Of a DNA stretch of 64,000 bases, positions 40,853 through 56,970 are shown piece by piece (the stretch's first letter is position 1; every line of letters starts with the position of its first letter). The position numbers and the translations under genes were made by a program. The notes beneath the pieces are model-generated. The model saw nothing but the letters and a program-made list of their open reading frames with translations. It did not search any database and was not told the DNA's origin. Source of the stretch: Limosilactobacillus caecicola (GTDB lineage Bacteria; Bacillota; Bacilli; Lactobacillales; Lactobacillaceae). The DNA lies in the NCBI RefSeq assembly GCF_943192935.1, contig NZ_CALPCI010000001.1, positions 62,001 to 126,000 of the forward strand. Direction: 5' to 3'.

Positions 40853-41215
40853 AAACTTTGGACTCCCTTAATAGTTAATTATATGTCAAGTATACCATTG
40901 CACTACTTAATCATAACTGTATAGAAGCGAATAACAATATGTTGCTGTACACTTGTTCACTCAACTTTCAGCTATATATTCATCCGTTTCCGCACTTGCT
41001 TCATTCTATACCATACCAATGCCCAAGCCTTCTTTCACTCCCCTAATCAACTCGACCTGCCAAACTGGACACTCGCATACTCGACTATCGAAATAGGATT
41101 TAGAACATTCAACTCGCCGACCACAAAAAGAAAAAGTGTACTAATTCCAATCATTCAAAAAGGAAAAAGTACACTTTTAATCACTGATAAATGCTGTTAC
41201 ACCGGCGTTTATAGG
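40853..41215. other. AT-rich intergenic region
   Basis: About 360 bases. Apart from the hairpin near 41133-41177 that would end the methyltransferase transcript, no gene, RNA or repeat is recognised. It marks the right border of the AT-rich accessory stretch. Confidence 0.5.
41133..41177 (-). terminator. Terminator of the rRNA methyltransferase gene
   Basis: A perfect 9-bp stem (41133-41141 with 41169-41177) with a long loop; on the minus strand it is followed by a U-rich run. Confidence 0.6.
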
Positions 41216-42592
41216 CTATTCCCCTGTACGCTCAAGGACTGTTACACTCTCCACATGCGTCGTCTGGGGGAATTGATCGACAGGTTGAATGGGTTTGGTC
41301 ACGTGGTAGCCCTGTTCCATAAACCGCTGAATGTCACGGACCAAAGTTGCGGGATTGCAGCTTACGTAGATGACCTTGGCCGGTTTCATCTGACCGGTTG
41401 CCTCAATTAATTCTTCACCCAATCCCTTTCGTGGTGGGTCCACAATTAAAACGTCCGGTTTTAATCCCGCTGCCTGCCATTTTGCCATCTGTTCTTCGGC
41501 CTTGCCAACCACAAATTCAATATTCGTAATGCCGTTCTTTTGCGCATTCTTTTTGGCGTCTTGGATCGCAGCCGGGACAATTTCCACTCCGTAAACTTTT
41601 TTCGCATGCTTGGCCACTGCCAATGAAATTGTACCAATTCCACAATAAGCATCAATCACAGTCTGTGAACCATCCAACCCGGCGTTTTCAATTGCCGTTT
41701 GATAGAGTCGTTCCGTCTGTTGCGGATTTACCTGATAGAAAGAAAGCGGCGAGATGGTAAAATCAATGCCTAATAGCTGGTCATTAATCGTTGGTTGGCC
41801 CCACAAGGTGTGATTAACATCCCCCAGGAGTTTATTAGTCCGCTTACTATTAACGTTGTGGACTAAACTCTTTAATTCTGGAACCTGGGCGACAATTTCC
41901 CGGGTAATATCGTCGACGTGGGGAATTTGCTTGGTTTTGGAAATCAGCACGACCATGACTTCATGACTATAGTAACCACGCCGCACCATGATTGTCCGCA
42001 AACATCCCCGGCCACTTTCTTCATCGTACGGCTGAATGCGATACTTCCGCAAAATATCCCTGACGGTCGTAATCGTTTGGTCGATCACTGGATCCTGAAT
42101 TAGAAAGTTCTCAATTGGTACTAAATCATGACTGCCTCGTTTGTAAAACCCTGTCTCCAAGCGGCCCTTAACCAGTTTAACGGGGACCTGGGCCTTATTC
42201 CGATAACCGTAGGGTTTCTCCATACCCATCGTCGGCGCAACCTGAAGATTGTCCAGATGCGCTTTTTCTAATAGTTCCTGAATTTGGTGCTGCTTAAATC
42301 GCAACTGGGCTTCATATTTCAGATTTCCTAACGGTGCAATCCCAGTCTGGAGATAACGCATATCATCTAGTGACACCCGGTCAGGACTTTTCTCAATTAG
42401 CTTGGTTAGCTTACCCCACGCAAAGTTACGGGTCACCTTCGTGACTACAATTTCTACCTTTTCACCTGGAAGCGTGTTGGGTACAAAGATTGGGTAATGA
42501 TCGACCTTCACAACACCGTTGCCTTGATAAGATAAATCAACCACCTCTGCTGTCAGACGTTGTTTTTTATAAACTGGAGTTTTAACTTTCAT
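41216..42592 (-). CDS. rlmCD: 23S rRNA (uracil-C5) methyltransferase, RlmCD/RumA type
   Basis: A 458-residue SAM-dependent enzyme that methylates 23S rRNA uridines. An N-terminal TRAM domain (about 10-65, VVDLSYQGNGVVKVDHYPIF) precedes the fold. SAM and catalytic motifs: DAYCGIGTISLAVA near 317, VDPPRKGLGEEL near 386 and the catalytic-Cys block YVSCNPATLVRD near 409. The four-cysteine iron-sulphur site of E. coli RlmD is not seen. In firmicutes one enzyme often covers both U747 and U1939 sites. AGGAGG precedes the ATG. Confidence 0.92.
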   Translation of the reverse strand: MKVKTPVYKKQRLTAEVVDLSYQGNGVVKVDHYPIFVPNTLPGEKVEIVVTKVTRNFAWGKLTKLIEKSPDRVSLDDMRYLQTGIAPLGNLKYEAQLRFKQHQIQELLEKAHLDNLQVAPTMGMEKPYGYRNKAQVPVKLVKGRLETGFYKRGSHDLVPIENFLIQDPVIDQTITTVRDILRKYRIQPYDEESGRGCLRTIMVRRGYYSHEVMVVLISKTKQIPHVDDITREIVAQVPELKSLVHNVNSKRTNKLLGDVNHTLWGQPTINDQLLGIDFTISPLSFYQVNPQQTERLYQTAIENAGLDGSQTVIDAYCGIGTISLAVAKHAKKVYGVEIVPAAIQDAKKNAQKNGITNIEFVVGKAEEQMAKWQAAGLKPDVLIVDPPRKGLGEELIEATGQMKPAKVIYVSCNPATLVRDIQRFMEQGYHVTKPIQPVDQFPQTTHVESVTVLERTGE

Positions 42593-42610
42593 TTGATCCT
42601 CCTAATACAC

Positions 42611-42640
42611 AAAAGGTCGGAACCAGGTTCCGGCCTTTTG
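42611..42640 (-). terminator. Terminator between dagK and rlmCD
   Basis: A nearly perfect inverted repeat (42611-42624 with 42626-42639, one G-U pair). It follows the dagK stop and precedes the methyltransferase start, so it separates the two transcripts. The U-run is short. Confidence 0.7.
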
Positions 42641-42642
42641 AC

Positions 42643-43644
42643 TTACTCTTTACCGATTTCGTTAACGCCCCGCAAGAAACTATCTTCGGCCGCCTTCATA
42701 TCGGGTTCAATCGATGCAATCGCGTTGTCTGGAATGGCGGCAACATCCGCCACAATATCCAAGTGTTGCTTCAAAGCTTGGAAATGCATTGGCGCATCGC
42801 CACCGTATTCCCCATCAAGATTAATCATCAAGCGGTCGTTAGGGTCAACTGGTGTGATGTCTACATCAGCCGCCTTGGCATAGATCACCCGCGGATCATC
42901 AAGGTGGGTCCCCTTTAGGGCCTTAGCCATCAACTGCATCAAGCCGACCATGTTACTATCCTTGACAATGATCAAGGAAAAAAGCCCATCATTTAAGGAA
43001 GCGTCTGGGACAATTTGTTCAAACCCACCGACAGAATTGGTTAAAGCCAGGAACACTGTTGAGGCCATCCCATCAAATTCGTGACCATCATACTTGATGT
43101 TCATATGGACGGGTTTAACCTGCGGTAACATTTCAGCGCCCTTAGCGAAGTATGCCATATACCCAAACAAGGACTTCATTTGGCTGGAAACATCATAAGT
43201 TAATTCAGTCAACGTTCCACCAGCGGCGATATTCATAAAGTAATTTTCACCGGCTTTTCCCAGGTCAATTTGGAAGTGGTTAGCCGGATTCAAAATCAGC
43301 TTGGCCGCCGCAACTGGATCTTCCCGCGGAACATGTAAAGCACGGGCATAATCGTTCGTCGTTCCCGCTGGGATAATCGCGAGACGCGGTCGTTTCGGCA
43401 AACCTGCAATCCCGTTGATCACTTCGTTCAACGTTCCGTCACCACCAGCCGCCACAATCAGGTCAAAGTCGTCTTGAGCCGCGCGGGTCGCCTCGTTCTT
43501 GGCAGAATCAGGTTCTGGAGTTGTCGCAAAAGCACTTGTCTCATAACCAGCTTGTTCATAGATTGCCAAAATATCAGCAAGGTCATCATGCATTGCTTCG
43601 CGACCAGCAACCGGGTTATAAATGATTCGTGCTCGTTTGTGCAT
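42643..43644 (-). CDS. dagK: Diacylglycerol kinase-family lipid kinase
   Basis: A 333-residue soluble lipid kinase of the DagK/YegS group that phosphorylates diacylglycerol, recycling that lipid from lipoteichoic acid synthesis. Opening RIIYNPVAGR near residue 6; the nucleotide-binding GGDGTLNEVINGIAGLP near 65-81; AIIPAGTTNDYARAL near 88-102. Length matches firmicute DgkB. It is 14 bases from gatB and probably in the same operon, an order conserved in lactobacilli. Confidence 0.92.
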   Translation of the reverse strand: MHKRARIIYNPVAGREAMHDDLADILAIYEQAGYETSAFATTPEPDSAKNEATRAAQDDFDLIVAAGGDGTLNEVINGIAGLPKRPRLAIIPAGTTNDYARALHVPREDPVAAAKLILNPANHFQIDLGKAGENYFMNIAAGGTLTELTYDVSSQMKSLFGYMAYFAKGAEMLPQVKPVHMNIKYDGHEFDGMASTVFLALTNSVGGFEQIVPDASLNDGLFSLIIVKDSNMVGLMQLMAKALKGTHLDDPRVIYAKAADVDITPVDPNDRLMINLDGEYGGDAPMHFQALKQHLDIVADVAAIPDNAIASIEPDMKAAEDSFLRGVNEIGKE

Positions 43645-43658
43645 TCGCTTACCTCCTG

Positions 43659-45083
43659 TTATTGTGCTTGCAATGACTTCATCAATAATTGGTTAACGAC
43701 TTGTGGGTTAGCCTTACCACGCGTTTGTTTCATAATCTGACCAACTAGGTAGCCAACTGCCCGGTCTTTACCATTCTTAAAGTCTTCAATTGATTGTTGG
43801 TTGTTTGCCAAAATATCATCAATAATTGGTTGCAATTCCTTTGGATCAGATAATTGGACTAAACCATGTGCCTTAGCATAAGCAGCAGGTTCTTCACCAG
43901 CGATGATTCCCTTGAAGACCTTCTTGGCCATCTTGGAGGAAATCGTGCCGTCAGTGATCAACTTCACCATGCCCGCCAGGTGGGCAGGAGTCAACTTAGT
44001 ATCTGGCAAATCCAGGTGTTCATCGTTCAGGTAACTGTTCACATCGTTCATCAGGTAGTTAGCGACCCGTTTGGCATCTGCACCGTCCTTGACCGCTTCA
44101 TCAAAGAAGTCAGACATTTCCTTGGTTTGCGTCAGGACCATTGCATCGTAATCGGACAAGCCCAACTCTTTAGTGTAGCGTGCCCGCCGTTCACCAGGCA
44201 TTTCTGGCATTTCCTGCTTAATTTCTTCAATCCAAGCATCAGAAACGTCCAACGGTGGAATATCTGGCTCTGGGAAGTAACGGTAATCTTCGCTTCCTTC
44301 CTTGCTCCGCATCGCCACCGTTTCCTTAGTAGCTTCGTCATAACGACGGGTTTCTTGAGCAATCGTGCCACCAGAAAGGATCACTTTTTGGTGACGCTTT
44401 TCCTCAAATTCAAGGGCATTTTTGACGTAGTTGAAGGAGTTAATGTTCTTCATTTCCGTCTTGGTCCCAAATTGATCAGAACCAAATGGCCGAATTGAGA
44501 TGTTGGTATCCACCCGCATGGACCCTTCTTCCATCTTCACATCGGAAATCCCAGTAAATTGGATCCGTTGCCGTAAAGCTTCCAAGTAAGCAACCGCTTC
44601 GTCTGGTGAAGCAATGTCCGGCTTGGACACAATTTCGATTAATGGCGTGCCCTGACGGTTCAAATCCACATAAGAATATTCACCGGTGTGCGTGTTTTTC
44701 CCGGCATCTTCTTCGATATGCATTTCAGCAATCCCGATTTTCTTTTTCTTACCGTTAACTTCAATTTCTACCCAACCATCAGTGGCAATTGGGGTTTCTG
44801 ATTGGGTAATTTGGTAAGCCTTCGGGTTATCAGGATAAAAGTAGTTCTTCCGGTCAAAGTGCATGTGTTTCGTGATGTTGGCATGAAGTGCTAAACCAGC
44901 CATGATACCGTCACGAACGACCCCCTTGTTCAGGGTTGGCAACGTGCCCGGATAAGCCCAATCAATTACGTTAGTGTTCAGGTTTGGTTCTACCCCATAT
45001 TGAACTGGGGATGGACTATAAATCTTGGAGTTAGTCTTTAATTCGACGTGAACTTCTAGACCAATTGTTGTTTGAAAGTTCAT
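43659..45083 (-). CDS. gatB: Asp/Glu-tRNA amidotransferase subunit B
   Basis: A 474-residue subunit of the GatCAB amidotransferase, which turns Glu-tRNA(Gln) and Asp-tRNA(Asn) into the correct amidated forms. It starts [20 protein letters not shown]; kinase-like core with [25 protein letters not shown] and [14 protein letters not shown]-terminal YqeY-like helical domain to [15 protein letters not shown]. Length is normal. It follows gatA with a 1-base gap. Confidence 0.98.
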   Translation of the reverse strand: MNFQTTIGLEVHVELKTNSKIYSPSPVQYGVEPNLNTNVIDWAYPGTLPTLNKGVVRDGIMAGLALHANITKHMHFDRKNYFYPDNPKAYQITQSETPIATDGWVEIEVNGKKKKIGIAEMHIEEDAGKNTHTGEYSYVDLNRQGTPLIEIVSKPDIASPDEAVAYLEALRQRIQFTGISDVKMEEGSMRVDTNISIRPFGSDQFGTKTEMKNINSFNYVKNALEFEEKRHQKVILSGGTIAQETRRYDEATKETVAMRSKEGSEDYRYFPEPDIPPLDVSDAWIEEIKQEMPEMPGERRARYTKELGLSDYDAMVLTQTKEMSDFFDEAVKDGADAKRVANYLMNDVNSYLNDEHLDLPDTKLTPAHLAGMVKLITDGTISSKMAKKVFKGIIAGEEPAAYAKAHGLVQLSDPKELQPIIDDILANNQQSIEDFKNGKDRAVGYLVGQIMKQTRGKANPQVVNQLLMKSLQAQ

Positions 45084-45084
45084 G

Positions 45085-46557
45085 TTAATCTTGACCTCCT
45101 AACTGTGCATTTTTCTTGTGGAAGTCGGTAGTCTGTTCAAAGACGTAGGCAGCGTCATAGATGGTTTGTTCATCAAATGGCTTCCCAATAATTTGCAGAC
45201 CAACTGGCATACCATCCTTCTTGGAGAAACCGGCCGGCAATGACATTGCCGGAAGGCCAGCCATGTTGACTGGAATGGTCAAGGCATCATTGAGATACAT
45301 CTTCGTTGGATCTGTAACCTTGTCACCGAGCTTAAAGGCCGTCGAAGCATCAGTAGCTCCCAAGATGAGGTCGTAATCCTTGAAAACCTTGTTGAAGTCA
45401 TCAGCGATCAACCGACGGACCTTAGCAGCCTTGTTGAAGTAGGCATCATAGAAACCTGCTGACAAGGAGAAAGTCCCTAACATGATCCGCCGCTTAACTT
45501 CTTCACCAAATCCTTCCGTCCTGGTCCGCACGTAAACGTCTTCCAAGTTTTTAACGTCATCTGCCCGGAAACCGTAACGAATACCATCGTAACGTTGCAG
45601 GTTTGAGGACGCTTCGGAAGAGGCCAAAATGTAGTAGGCAGAGACCCCATATTTGGTATGTGGCAAAGAAACGGTTTCGACAGTAGCGCCAAGTGATTCA
45701 AAGTGCTTCAAAGCCGCCGTGATCACTTCACGAACATCATCATCCAATGCATCACTAGTATATTCTTCAGGAACAGCAATCTTGAGGCCCTTCACGCTGG
45801 CTTCATCTAAGTGAGCAGCCCAATTTGGCACGTCCACATCCGCAGAAGTCATATCGTGGGCATCAAGGCCACTAATTGCTTGCATCAAGATGGCATTGTC
45901 TTTGACATTTTTGCTCAACCAACCCACCTGGTCAAAACTAGAACCAAAGGCAATGATTCCCCACCGAGAAACCCGGCCATAGGTTGGCTTCATGCCGACA
46001 ATCCCGTTGAAAGAAGCTGGTTGCCGAATGGAACCACCAGTATCAGTCCCAAAGGCTGCCAAAACATCTCCAGCGGCAACAGCAGCAGCTGAACCACCTG
46101 AAGAGCCACCTGGAACCCGAGTCAGATCCCAAGGATTCTTGGTCTTTTGGAAAGCTGAATTTTCGGTTGAAGACCCCATGGCAAATTCATCCATGTTGGT
46201 CTTCCCAACATTAATGAAACCTGCCGCGTTCATTTTTTCGATCACGGTAGCGTCATAAATTGGCTTAAAGTTACCAAGGATTTTGGAAGCAGCAGTGGTC
46301 CGCAGACCCTTCGTAACAATGTTGTCCTTCACAGCAAGGGGAATTCCGGCTAATAATTGATCATCGGCAATTCCCGCCTTGTCAATTTCACCAGCCCGCT
46401 TTAAGGCAGCGTCCTCATTCAAGGTTAAGAAAGCTTTGACATCATCGTCGGTTTCTTTGATACGCTTGAAAGATTCTTTGGTAAGGTCAGTAGCACTTAC
46501 CTCACCCTTAACCAATTGATTGTGAAGATCTGAAATGTTCGTTTCGCTAAAGTTCAT
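45085..46557 (-). CDS. gatA: Asp/Glu-tRNA amidotransferase subunit A
   Basis: A 490-residue amidase-signature enzyme that frees ammonia from glutamine for GatB. The catalytic Ser-cisSer-Lys triad can be placed: Lys in IPLAVKDNI near residue 77, and the Ser-rich [15 protein letters not shown] near 150-164 with [13 protein letters not shown]. The gatC stop and gatA start overlap by a base at 46557, so translation is coupled. Confidence 0.98.
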   Translation of the reverse strand: MNFSETNISDLHNQLVKGEVSATDLTKESFKRIKETDDDVKAFLTLNEDAALKRAGEIDKAGIADDQLLAGIPLAVKDNIVTKGLRTTAASKILGNFKPIYDATVIEKMNAAGFINVGKTNMDEFAMGSSTENSAFQKTKNPWDLTRVPGGSSGGSAAAVAAGDVLAAFGTDTGGSIRQPASFNGIVGMKPTYGRVSRWGIIAFGSSFDQVGWLSKNVKDNAILMQAISGLDAHDMTSADVDVPNWAAHLDEASVKGLKIAVPEEYTSDALDDDVREVITAALKHFESLGATVETVSLPHTKYGVSAYYILASSEASSNLQRYDGIRYGFRADDVKNLEDVYVRTRTEGFGEEVKRRIMLGTFSLSAGFYDAYFNKAAKVRRLIADDFNKVFKDYDLILGATDASTAFKLGDKVTDPTKMYLNDALTIPVNMAGLPAMSLPAGFSKKDGMPVGLQIIGKPFDEQTIYDAAYVFEQTTDFHKKNAQLGGQD

Positions 46558-46868
46558 TATTCACCATCCTCACTTTCATCAATAATGGCAGGAACCTTAA
46601 TCAGTCCATCGTACGTTTCAGGAGCATTGGCAAGCAGTTCATCCCGTTGACCGCTCCGGACACCATGATCCTCGCGCATGACATTCTGTTCGGTAGTTGG
46701 CGTATACATTGGTTCAACGCCATCCGTGTCGACCTTTTGGAGGTCGGTAAATAAAGCGATAATTTCCTCGAGTTGGGGAGTAATCTTATCTAAGGCTGCA
46801 TCATCAAACGATAATTTAGCAAGGTCAGCAACGTGCTTGACTTCTTGCCGATCAATTTTTTCAGCCAT
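46557..46868 (-). CDS. gatC: Asp/Glu-tRNA amidotransferase subunit C
   Basis: A 103-residue small subunit that stabilises GatA-GatB. The pattern [20 protein letters not shown] near 9-28 and the C-terminal [21 protein letters not shown] match the family. It is the first gene of gatCAB, following the camS terminator, so the operon promoter should lie at about 46869-46960. Confidence 0.96.
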   Translation of the reverse strand: MAEKIDRQEVKHVADLAKLSFDDAALDKITPQLEEIIALFTDLQKVDTDGVEPMYTPTTEQNVMREDHGVRSGQRDELLANAPETYDGLIKVPAIIDESEDGE

Positions 46869-46961
46869 TCTCTTAACCTCTTTTCATTTCTACAAAATTA
46901 TACACGAAACTATTTTATCACAAGCAACACTCTTTTACCGCCTCCACAGACGGTTTTACAC

Positions 46962-46992
46962 CAAAAAAGGTAGTTCACCAAGCGAACTACCT
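46962..46992 (-). terminator. Terminator of the camS operon
   Basis: A perfect 9-bp stem (46968-46976 with 46984-46992), 7-base loop, followed on the minus strand by six Us. Confidence 0.88.
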
Positions 46993-47001
46993 AGTTTATG
47001 A

Positions 47002-48105
47002 TTAATATGAATCAAAGACGTGTGATTGGAAGCTGTCAGAACCAGAATTCCGGTAAACCACCGCCTGCATTTCAGAATCTGATTGAATCTTGATATCAAT
47101 TGGGATCCCATGTGGTAAGTAGCGTTTAGCTGCTCGTGCGATGTAGGCAGTAAAGCTGGTAATTTCTGATTGACTGTAGAATTGTGTCGTAATCGTAATG
47201 TGCATCCCTGACAAACTACCATTGTGGTACTGTGCTTGGGCAGTGACACCACTAAGGTTCGGGAAGAAGTTTTGGACTTGACTCTTAAAGTTAGAGAAAC
47301 TGTCATTATCGGTTGAACTGCCAGAGTTAGTGCTAGTTTCTGCAGAAGCCTTTGGTAAGACGGTATTCTTGTAGTTCAACTTAGTCCAACTAGTAATCTT
47401 GCTGCCATTATTCTTGCTGTAAGCAAAGAAGGTCCCACCAACTAGACTATCGTCAGGAGCTTGCTTATATAATGCAATGACAATTGGAATGTTCTTTAGC
47501 GCTTTCTTCTTCCGCAAACGCTTCAGAATCTTTTGTGCAGCAATCTTACCTTGCTTTTGAACTTCCGCGTCCGAAATTTTCTTGGTGTATTCCGGACCAT
47601 CAGTCTTCTTTTGGTATTTATATTCGCTGTTAATCCCAATTCCGATGGTCATCCCCTTTAATTTCAAGGAGTTACCACTTTCAGTCATGTAGTCCTGTTC
47701 TTCGATTTGTTGGATATATTCAGGATTCGGGTTGCTCTTCTTGCCTTGTTTTGGGTTCAATCCTGTCGGGTTACTCTTAGAAACCCGCCCCAACCAATTC
47801 TCAATGGTACTGGAGCTCAAATACTGGCCTTCTTGGAAAATGTAATTTTTGGTAGAGAAGACCCGTTTTGAAACGGAGGTTAAGCCACTTTCAAAACTCT
47901 TTAAATTATATTGGTTATTATTTTGACTAACGTTCACCCCACGGGCCTTGCTAGTCCGGTACCGACCATTTTTAATGACCCCTTGGTAAGTCCCGCTAGT
48001 GGAACCAGTGGTCGTGTAGTTTCCTTTGGACTTTTTACCACAAGAAGCTAACACGATGGTTGCTAATAATAACGTTCCCACAACTAGGATTTTTTTCGCT
48101 TTCAC
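47002..48105 (-). CDS. camS: CamS-family lipoprotein
   Basis: A 367-residue membrane-anchored lipoprotein of the CamS family (named for the sex-pheromone precursor of staphylococci and enterococci). The signal peptide ends in a lipobox LASC, with Cys22 as the lipidation site. The mature part has the blocks NWLGRVSKSNPTGLNP and GMTIGIGINSEY typical of CamS. Its role in lactobacilli is unknown. The start is GTG with GAGGAAC upstream, 4 bases past the ligA stop. Confidence 0.93.
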   Translation of the reverse strand: MKAKKILVVGTLLLATIVLASCGKKSKGNYTTTGSTSGTYQGVIKNGRYRTSKARGVNVSQNNNQYNLKSFESGLTSVSKRVFSTKNYIFQEGQYLSSSTIENWLGRVSKSNPTGLNPKQGKKSNPNPEYIQQIEEQDYMTESGNSLKLKGMTIGIGINSEYKYQKKTDGPEYTKKISDAEVQKQGKIAAQKILKRLRKKKALKNIPIVIALYKQAPDDSLVGGTFFAYSKNNGSKITSWTKLNYKNTVLPKASAETSTNSGSSTDNDSFSNFKSQVQNFFPNLSGVTAQAQYHNGSLSGMHITITTQFYSQSEITSFTAYIARAAKRYLPHGIPIDIKIQSDSEMQAVVYRNSGSDSFQSHVFDSY

Positions 48106-48109
48106 GAGT

Positions 48110-52422
<4,313 letters not shown>

Positions 52423-52591
52423 AGCATTCCATCCTCTCTAAAAATCAGTCAGACACCATTATACCAAACTTCTGTTTGACTTTGGCGCTAAATGCTCATT
52501 GAACCGAAAAAGCCCCAAACCGTCCAAGTACCCAGCAAGCACTGCTCGTTGGTGGCTCATTTTGATTTGAGACTTGTTTGATAAATTGAAT

Positions 52592-53758
52592 TTAAATTGA
52601 TGATGATTCATTGTCTTCCACGGGTGCATCATCTTCCCAGACACCCGTTTCGTCAACCTGACTTTGAATTTCATCGACCGTTTCACCATCACCAGTTGCC
52701 CAAACGTAGGCGAGGACGTCGTCTGCTGAATCTTGGGCGGGTTCAAAGAAGCTAAACTTCCAGTTATCCCGAATCAAGACTTGGCGTTCTAATGCCGATA
52801 ATTGTGGCTGGCGACCAATTAAGAAAATGGCTGGCTGGGTCTCATGAATAAAGTGGGCTGGCCGGCCAGCGGAGATCCGAATTTGTTGCTCAGATTGGCT
52901 AACGTTGGTACTTTCCGTAAAAATATTCCCGCTAGTGGAAACACCTGGTTCCAGGTCCTTCACATACAAATTACCGGTACTCGTCACGTAAAAGTTAACC
53001 GAAATGATTCCTTGGTAGCCCAATTGGTCACCAATCGAATTGGCAATCCGCTTCATTTCTTTATTCATATCATCAGGCACCGTCACGGGCGACTTAACCG
53101 CTTGTAATTGATGATTACCAACGTACTGTAATTCACTCAGCGGGTAGAGGTGGTTACCATCGCCATCAATGGCCATGGTAATCGCATATTCAGCGGTGTG
53201 GTCAATCCAGGATTCGAGAAGGTAGGTACCGGCTTGAATAAAGTCAGCAGCTCGGGCAATATCCGATTCCTTATTAATCATCAAGGCATCTTCACCAACG
53301 CCTCGTTGAATCGGCTTGAGGACCGCTGGGTAGCCAATCGAATCAATGGACTGGTAGATGTCATCCAGACTAATCACGGTGACGTAAGGTGCCACGTTAA
53401 CGTTAATTTGATCTAAAAAAGCGCGTTCCATCAAGCGGTCTTGCATGATTTCCAGTGGATCGAGCCCTTGTGGGATGGCCGTATACTGACTCAAATACTT
53501 AATCACAATGGAATCGATAGCTGCCGTTTCGTAAATCACCGCGTCACAATTCTCACCAAACTCGGTTAATTTATCCTTATCCCGGTAGTTGCCAATCACC
53601 GTGAAGTCCGCCTGTTTGGTCGTCTCTGGCTCTGAATGATCAAGATAAACGCCGACGTTGAGGCCCGCTTCTTTGGCTGCCAAAATCAACTTTTTACCGT
53701 TGCGGTCAATGCCCATAATCCCTAGTGTATTGCCTTGGTATAAAACGTTTTTACTCAT
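52592..53758 (-). CDS. PurK-like ATP-grasp protein
   Basis: A 388-residue ATP-grasp enzyme resembling N5-carboxyaminoimidazole ribonucleotide synthetase. An N-terminal preATP-grasp fold (TLGIMGIDRNGKKLILAAKEAG) is followed by GYPAVLKPIQRGVGEDAL near 140-157, YLLESWIDHTAEYAI near 180 and the metal/ATP block VKDLEPGVSTSGNIF near 266. The usual PurK ending NE.APRPHNSGH is altered here (EPGVSTSGN), and the C-terminus is a long acidic tail. No purE or other pur gene is near; it follows xpt. Its substrate may differ from PurK. Confidence 0.78.
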   Translation of the reverse strand: MSKNVLYQGNTLGIMGIDRNGKKLILAAKEAGLNVGVYLDHSEPETTKQADFTVIGNYRDKDKLTEFGENCDAVIYETAAIDSIVIKYLSQYTAIPQGLDPLEIMQDRLMERAFLDQINVNVAPYVTVISLDDIYQSIDSIGYPAVLKPIQRGVGEDALMINKESDIARAADFIQAGTYLLESWIDHTAEYAITMAIDGDGNHLYPLSELQYVGNHQLQAVKSPVTVPDDMNKEMKRIANSIGDQLGYQGIISVNFYVTSTGNLYVKDLEPGVSTSGNIFTESTNVSQSEQQIRISAGRPAHFIHETQPAIFLIGRQPQLSALERQVLIRDNWKFSFFEPAQDSADDVLAYVWATGDGETVDEIQSQVDETGVWEDDAPVEDNESSSI

Positions 53759-53776
53759 AACCGCACCTTCAATCTT

Positions 53777-54355
<579 letters not shown>

Positions 54356-54985
54356 CTAATTGTCGTACTTATCCAGGTGATAGGTTTTAATCACACTAAT
54401 TAACTTGCTAGCGTAATTTGGATCGGTCGCATAGTTTGCATCTTGTAGTGCTTGAGCAGCCTCCCGATAATTCTTGGCATCAATCACCTTTTGATAATTT
54501 TCTTTTTTGTACTGGGTCCCATTTAACATCAGCTGCGTATGATCCTTAATTGAAGCGGACCAGCTGGAATAAACTTTGAAACGATCCTTGATGACAACCC
54601 ACTTGCCTTTGGTATATTCCTTGGTTGTCATTAAACGCGAATTAGCACCAGTACCTTTAATGCCAAACAGGTTGTGGTATTGACTCGCTAACTTACTCGT
54701 CCCCCAATTGGATTCCAAAATAGCCTGGGCCATCGTAATCGATGCCTTGATGTGGTACTGATTTTGCATGGCCTGAGCCTCTGGAGCAATTGCTTTAATA
54801 AATAATTGCTTGGAATGTTGCTGCTTTTCGATAATTTCTTGCTGTAAATGACGTTGGTATAGATGGTGGCCAACATAACCAACCATCAGCAAAACCAGCA
54901 CCAATAAAATTCCCGTCAGCCACTTAGTTGAACGAGAACGCTTGTTGCGCCGCTTCGTGGTTTTACGTCGTCGTTTTCGTACCAC
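54356..54985 (-). CDS. Membrane-anchored glucosaminidase
   Basis: A 209-residue single-pass membrane protein. It has a very basic cytoplasmic start (VRKRRRKTTKRRNKRSRS), a transmembrane helix at about 23-41, then an outer glucosaminidase domain of the same PF01832 type as the large secreted enzyme at 8.2-10.5 kb. The catalytic Glu is in MAQAILESNWGTSKLA near residue 93, followed by HNLFGIKGTG. The start is GTG with AAAGGAG upstream. It likely trims glycan strands at the membrane, as LytG/SagB types do. Confidence 0.92.
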   Translation of the reverse strand: MVRKRRRKTTKRRNKRSRSTKWLTGILLVLVLLMVGYVGHHLYQRHLQQEIIEKQQHSKQLFIKAIAPEAQAMQNQYHIKASITMAQAILESNWGTSKLASQYHNLFGIKGTGANSRLMTTKEYTKGKWVVIKDRFKVYSSWSASIKDHTQLMLNGTQYKKENYQKVIDAKNYREAAQALQDANYATDPNYASKLISVIKTYHLDKYDN

Positions 54986-55066
54986 AGTCTGTTACTCCTT
55001 TAATTAAAATATCTAATGTAATAATTTTAACGCATTTTAGGGGAGTTTTTAATTAATTTTACGCAA

Positions 55067-55104
55067 AAAATCCGTTTGACTGTACTGCGTCAAACGGATT
55101 TTAG
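55067..55104. terminator. Terminator of the acetoin reductase gene
   Basis: A perfect 14-bp stem (55067-55080 with 55089-55102), 8-base loop, and a U-run on the minus strand. Confidence 0.9.
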
Positions 55105-55117
55105 CGTTTCTTCAAAA

Positions 55118-55906
<789 letters not shown>

Positions 55907-56025
55907 TCACTTTGTGAAACATTTCTCAAATGATAGGTTCATTGTAGCGAAACCACCAATGAAAGTCAACATAAAAAAGCTCCAGCAAATGCTGAAGCTT
56001 TTTGAAATAGAAACGATAATCGAAA

Positions 56026-56421
56026 TTAACGCTTACTAAATTGAGCAGCCTTACGAGCCTTCTTCAGACCTGGCTTACGACGTTCCTTCATCCGTGGGTC
56101 ACGAGTTAAGAGACCAGCCTTCTTCAAGGCATCACGGAAATCAGGATCGACAGCAAGCAAAGCACGAGCAATCCCATGACGAGTTGCACCGGCTTGGCCA
56201 GAGAAACCACCACCGTGAACGTTAACTAAAACGTCGTATTGACCTTCAGTTTGCGTTACTGCAAATGGTTGGTTGACAATGGCACGTAAGTTAGCAAACG
56301 GAATGTAGTCTTCGATTGCTTTGCCGTTCATAGTAATCTTACCAGAACCTGGTACTAAGCGGACACGTGCAGAAGAATCCTTACGACGTCCAGTACCGCT
56401 GTATTGTACTTGTTGAGCCAA
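56026..56421 (-). CDS. rpsI: Ribosomal protein S9
   Basis: A 131-residue S9: [22 protein letters not shown] at the start, [20 protein letters not shown] in the middle, and the basic tail ending QFSKR that reaches the P-site tRNA. It follows rplM by 13 bases, the standard pair. Confidence 0.99.
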   Translation of the reverse strand: MAQQVQYSGTGRRKDSSARVRLVPGSGKITMNGKAIEDYIPFANLRAIVNQPFAVTQTEGQYDVLVNVHGGGFSGQAGATRHGIARALLAVDPDFRDALKKAGLLTRDPRMKERRKPGLKKARKAAQFSKR

Positions 56422-56434
56422 TTCCGTTCCCTCC

Positions 56435-56878
56435 TTAGATTAAGTTAGTGATATCGAGTTTTTCAGGCTTTTGAGCTGCATGACTGTGGTCTTCACCAGC
56501 ATAAACGTGCAACTTCATACCCATCTTGCGGCCAAGAGGAGTGTGTGGAAGCATTCCCTTGATAGTTTGTTCTACCATCTTGGCTGGTTCCTTAGCAAGG
56601 AAGTCGCCGGCAGTCCGTTGCTTTAAACCACCTGGGTGGTTAGAGTGACGGTAGTAAATCTTCCGACTTGCTTTCTTACCAGTTAACTTAACATCTGCTG
56701 CGTTGATAACAATGACGTTGTCACCAGTATCAACATGAGGGGTGAACGTTGGCTTGTTCTTACCGCGTAAGATGGAAGCAACAACGGATGCCACACGACC
56801 TAAAGAAACGTCTTTGGCATCAACGATGTACCACTTACGGTCAACTTCACCAGGTTTTGCCATGTATGTCGTTCTCAC
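56435..56878 (-). CDS. rplM: Ribosomal protein L13
   Basis: A 147-residue L13 starting at GTG ([21 protein letters not shown]). The longer frame would begin with a TTG that lies inside the TTGGAGGA ribosome site, so the GTG is the true start. The core has [20 protein letters not shown] and [14 protein letters not shown]; length agrees with the family. A hairpin upstream may be a control leader. Confidence 0.98.
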   Translation of the reverse strand: MRTTYMAKPGEVDRKWYIVDAKDVSLGRVASVVASILRGKNKPTFTPHVDTGDNVIVINAADVKLTGKKASRKIYYRHSNHPGGLKQRTAGDFLAKEPAKMVEQTIKGMLPHTPLGRKMGMKLHVYAGEDHSHAAQKPEKLDITNLI

Positions 56879-56948
56879 GATTAAGTCCTCCAATTTTTGT
56901 CTTTCTTTTACAATAAATTGTGTACCGAGTAATTTATGGAAAAGAAAT

Positions 56949-56970
56949 ACCAGCTACTAGTGTAGCTGAT
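56949..56970 (-). promoter_or_regulatory. Candidate L13 leader hairpin
   Basis: A 9-bp stem (56949-56957 with 56962-56970, one imperfect pair) with a 4-base loop, 71 bases upstream of rplM, followed on the minus strand by a UUUCUUUU-type run. Firmicutes have an L13 leader RNA controlling rplM-rpsI; a match to that model needs a covariance check. Confidence 0.38.

Noticed and set aside
56435-56893. 152-residue version of L13
   Set aside because: The earlier TTG is part of the ribosome-binding site and the GTG start gives the family's normal length.
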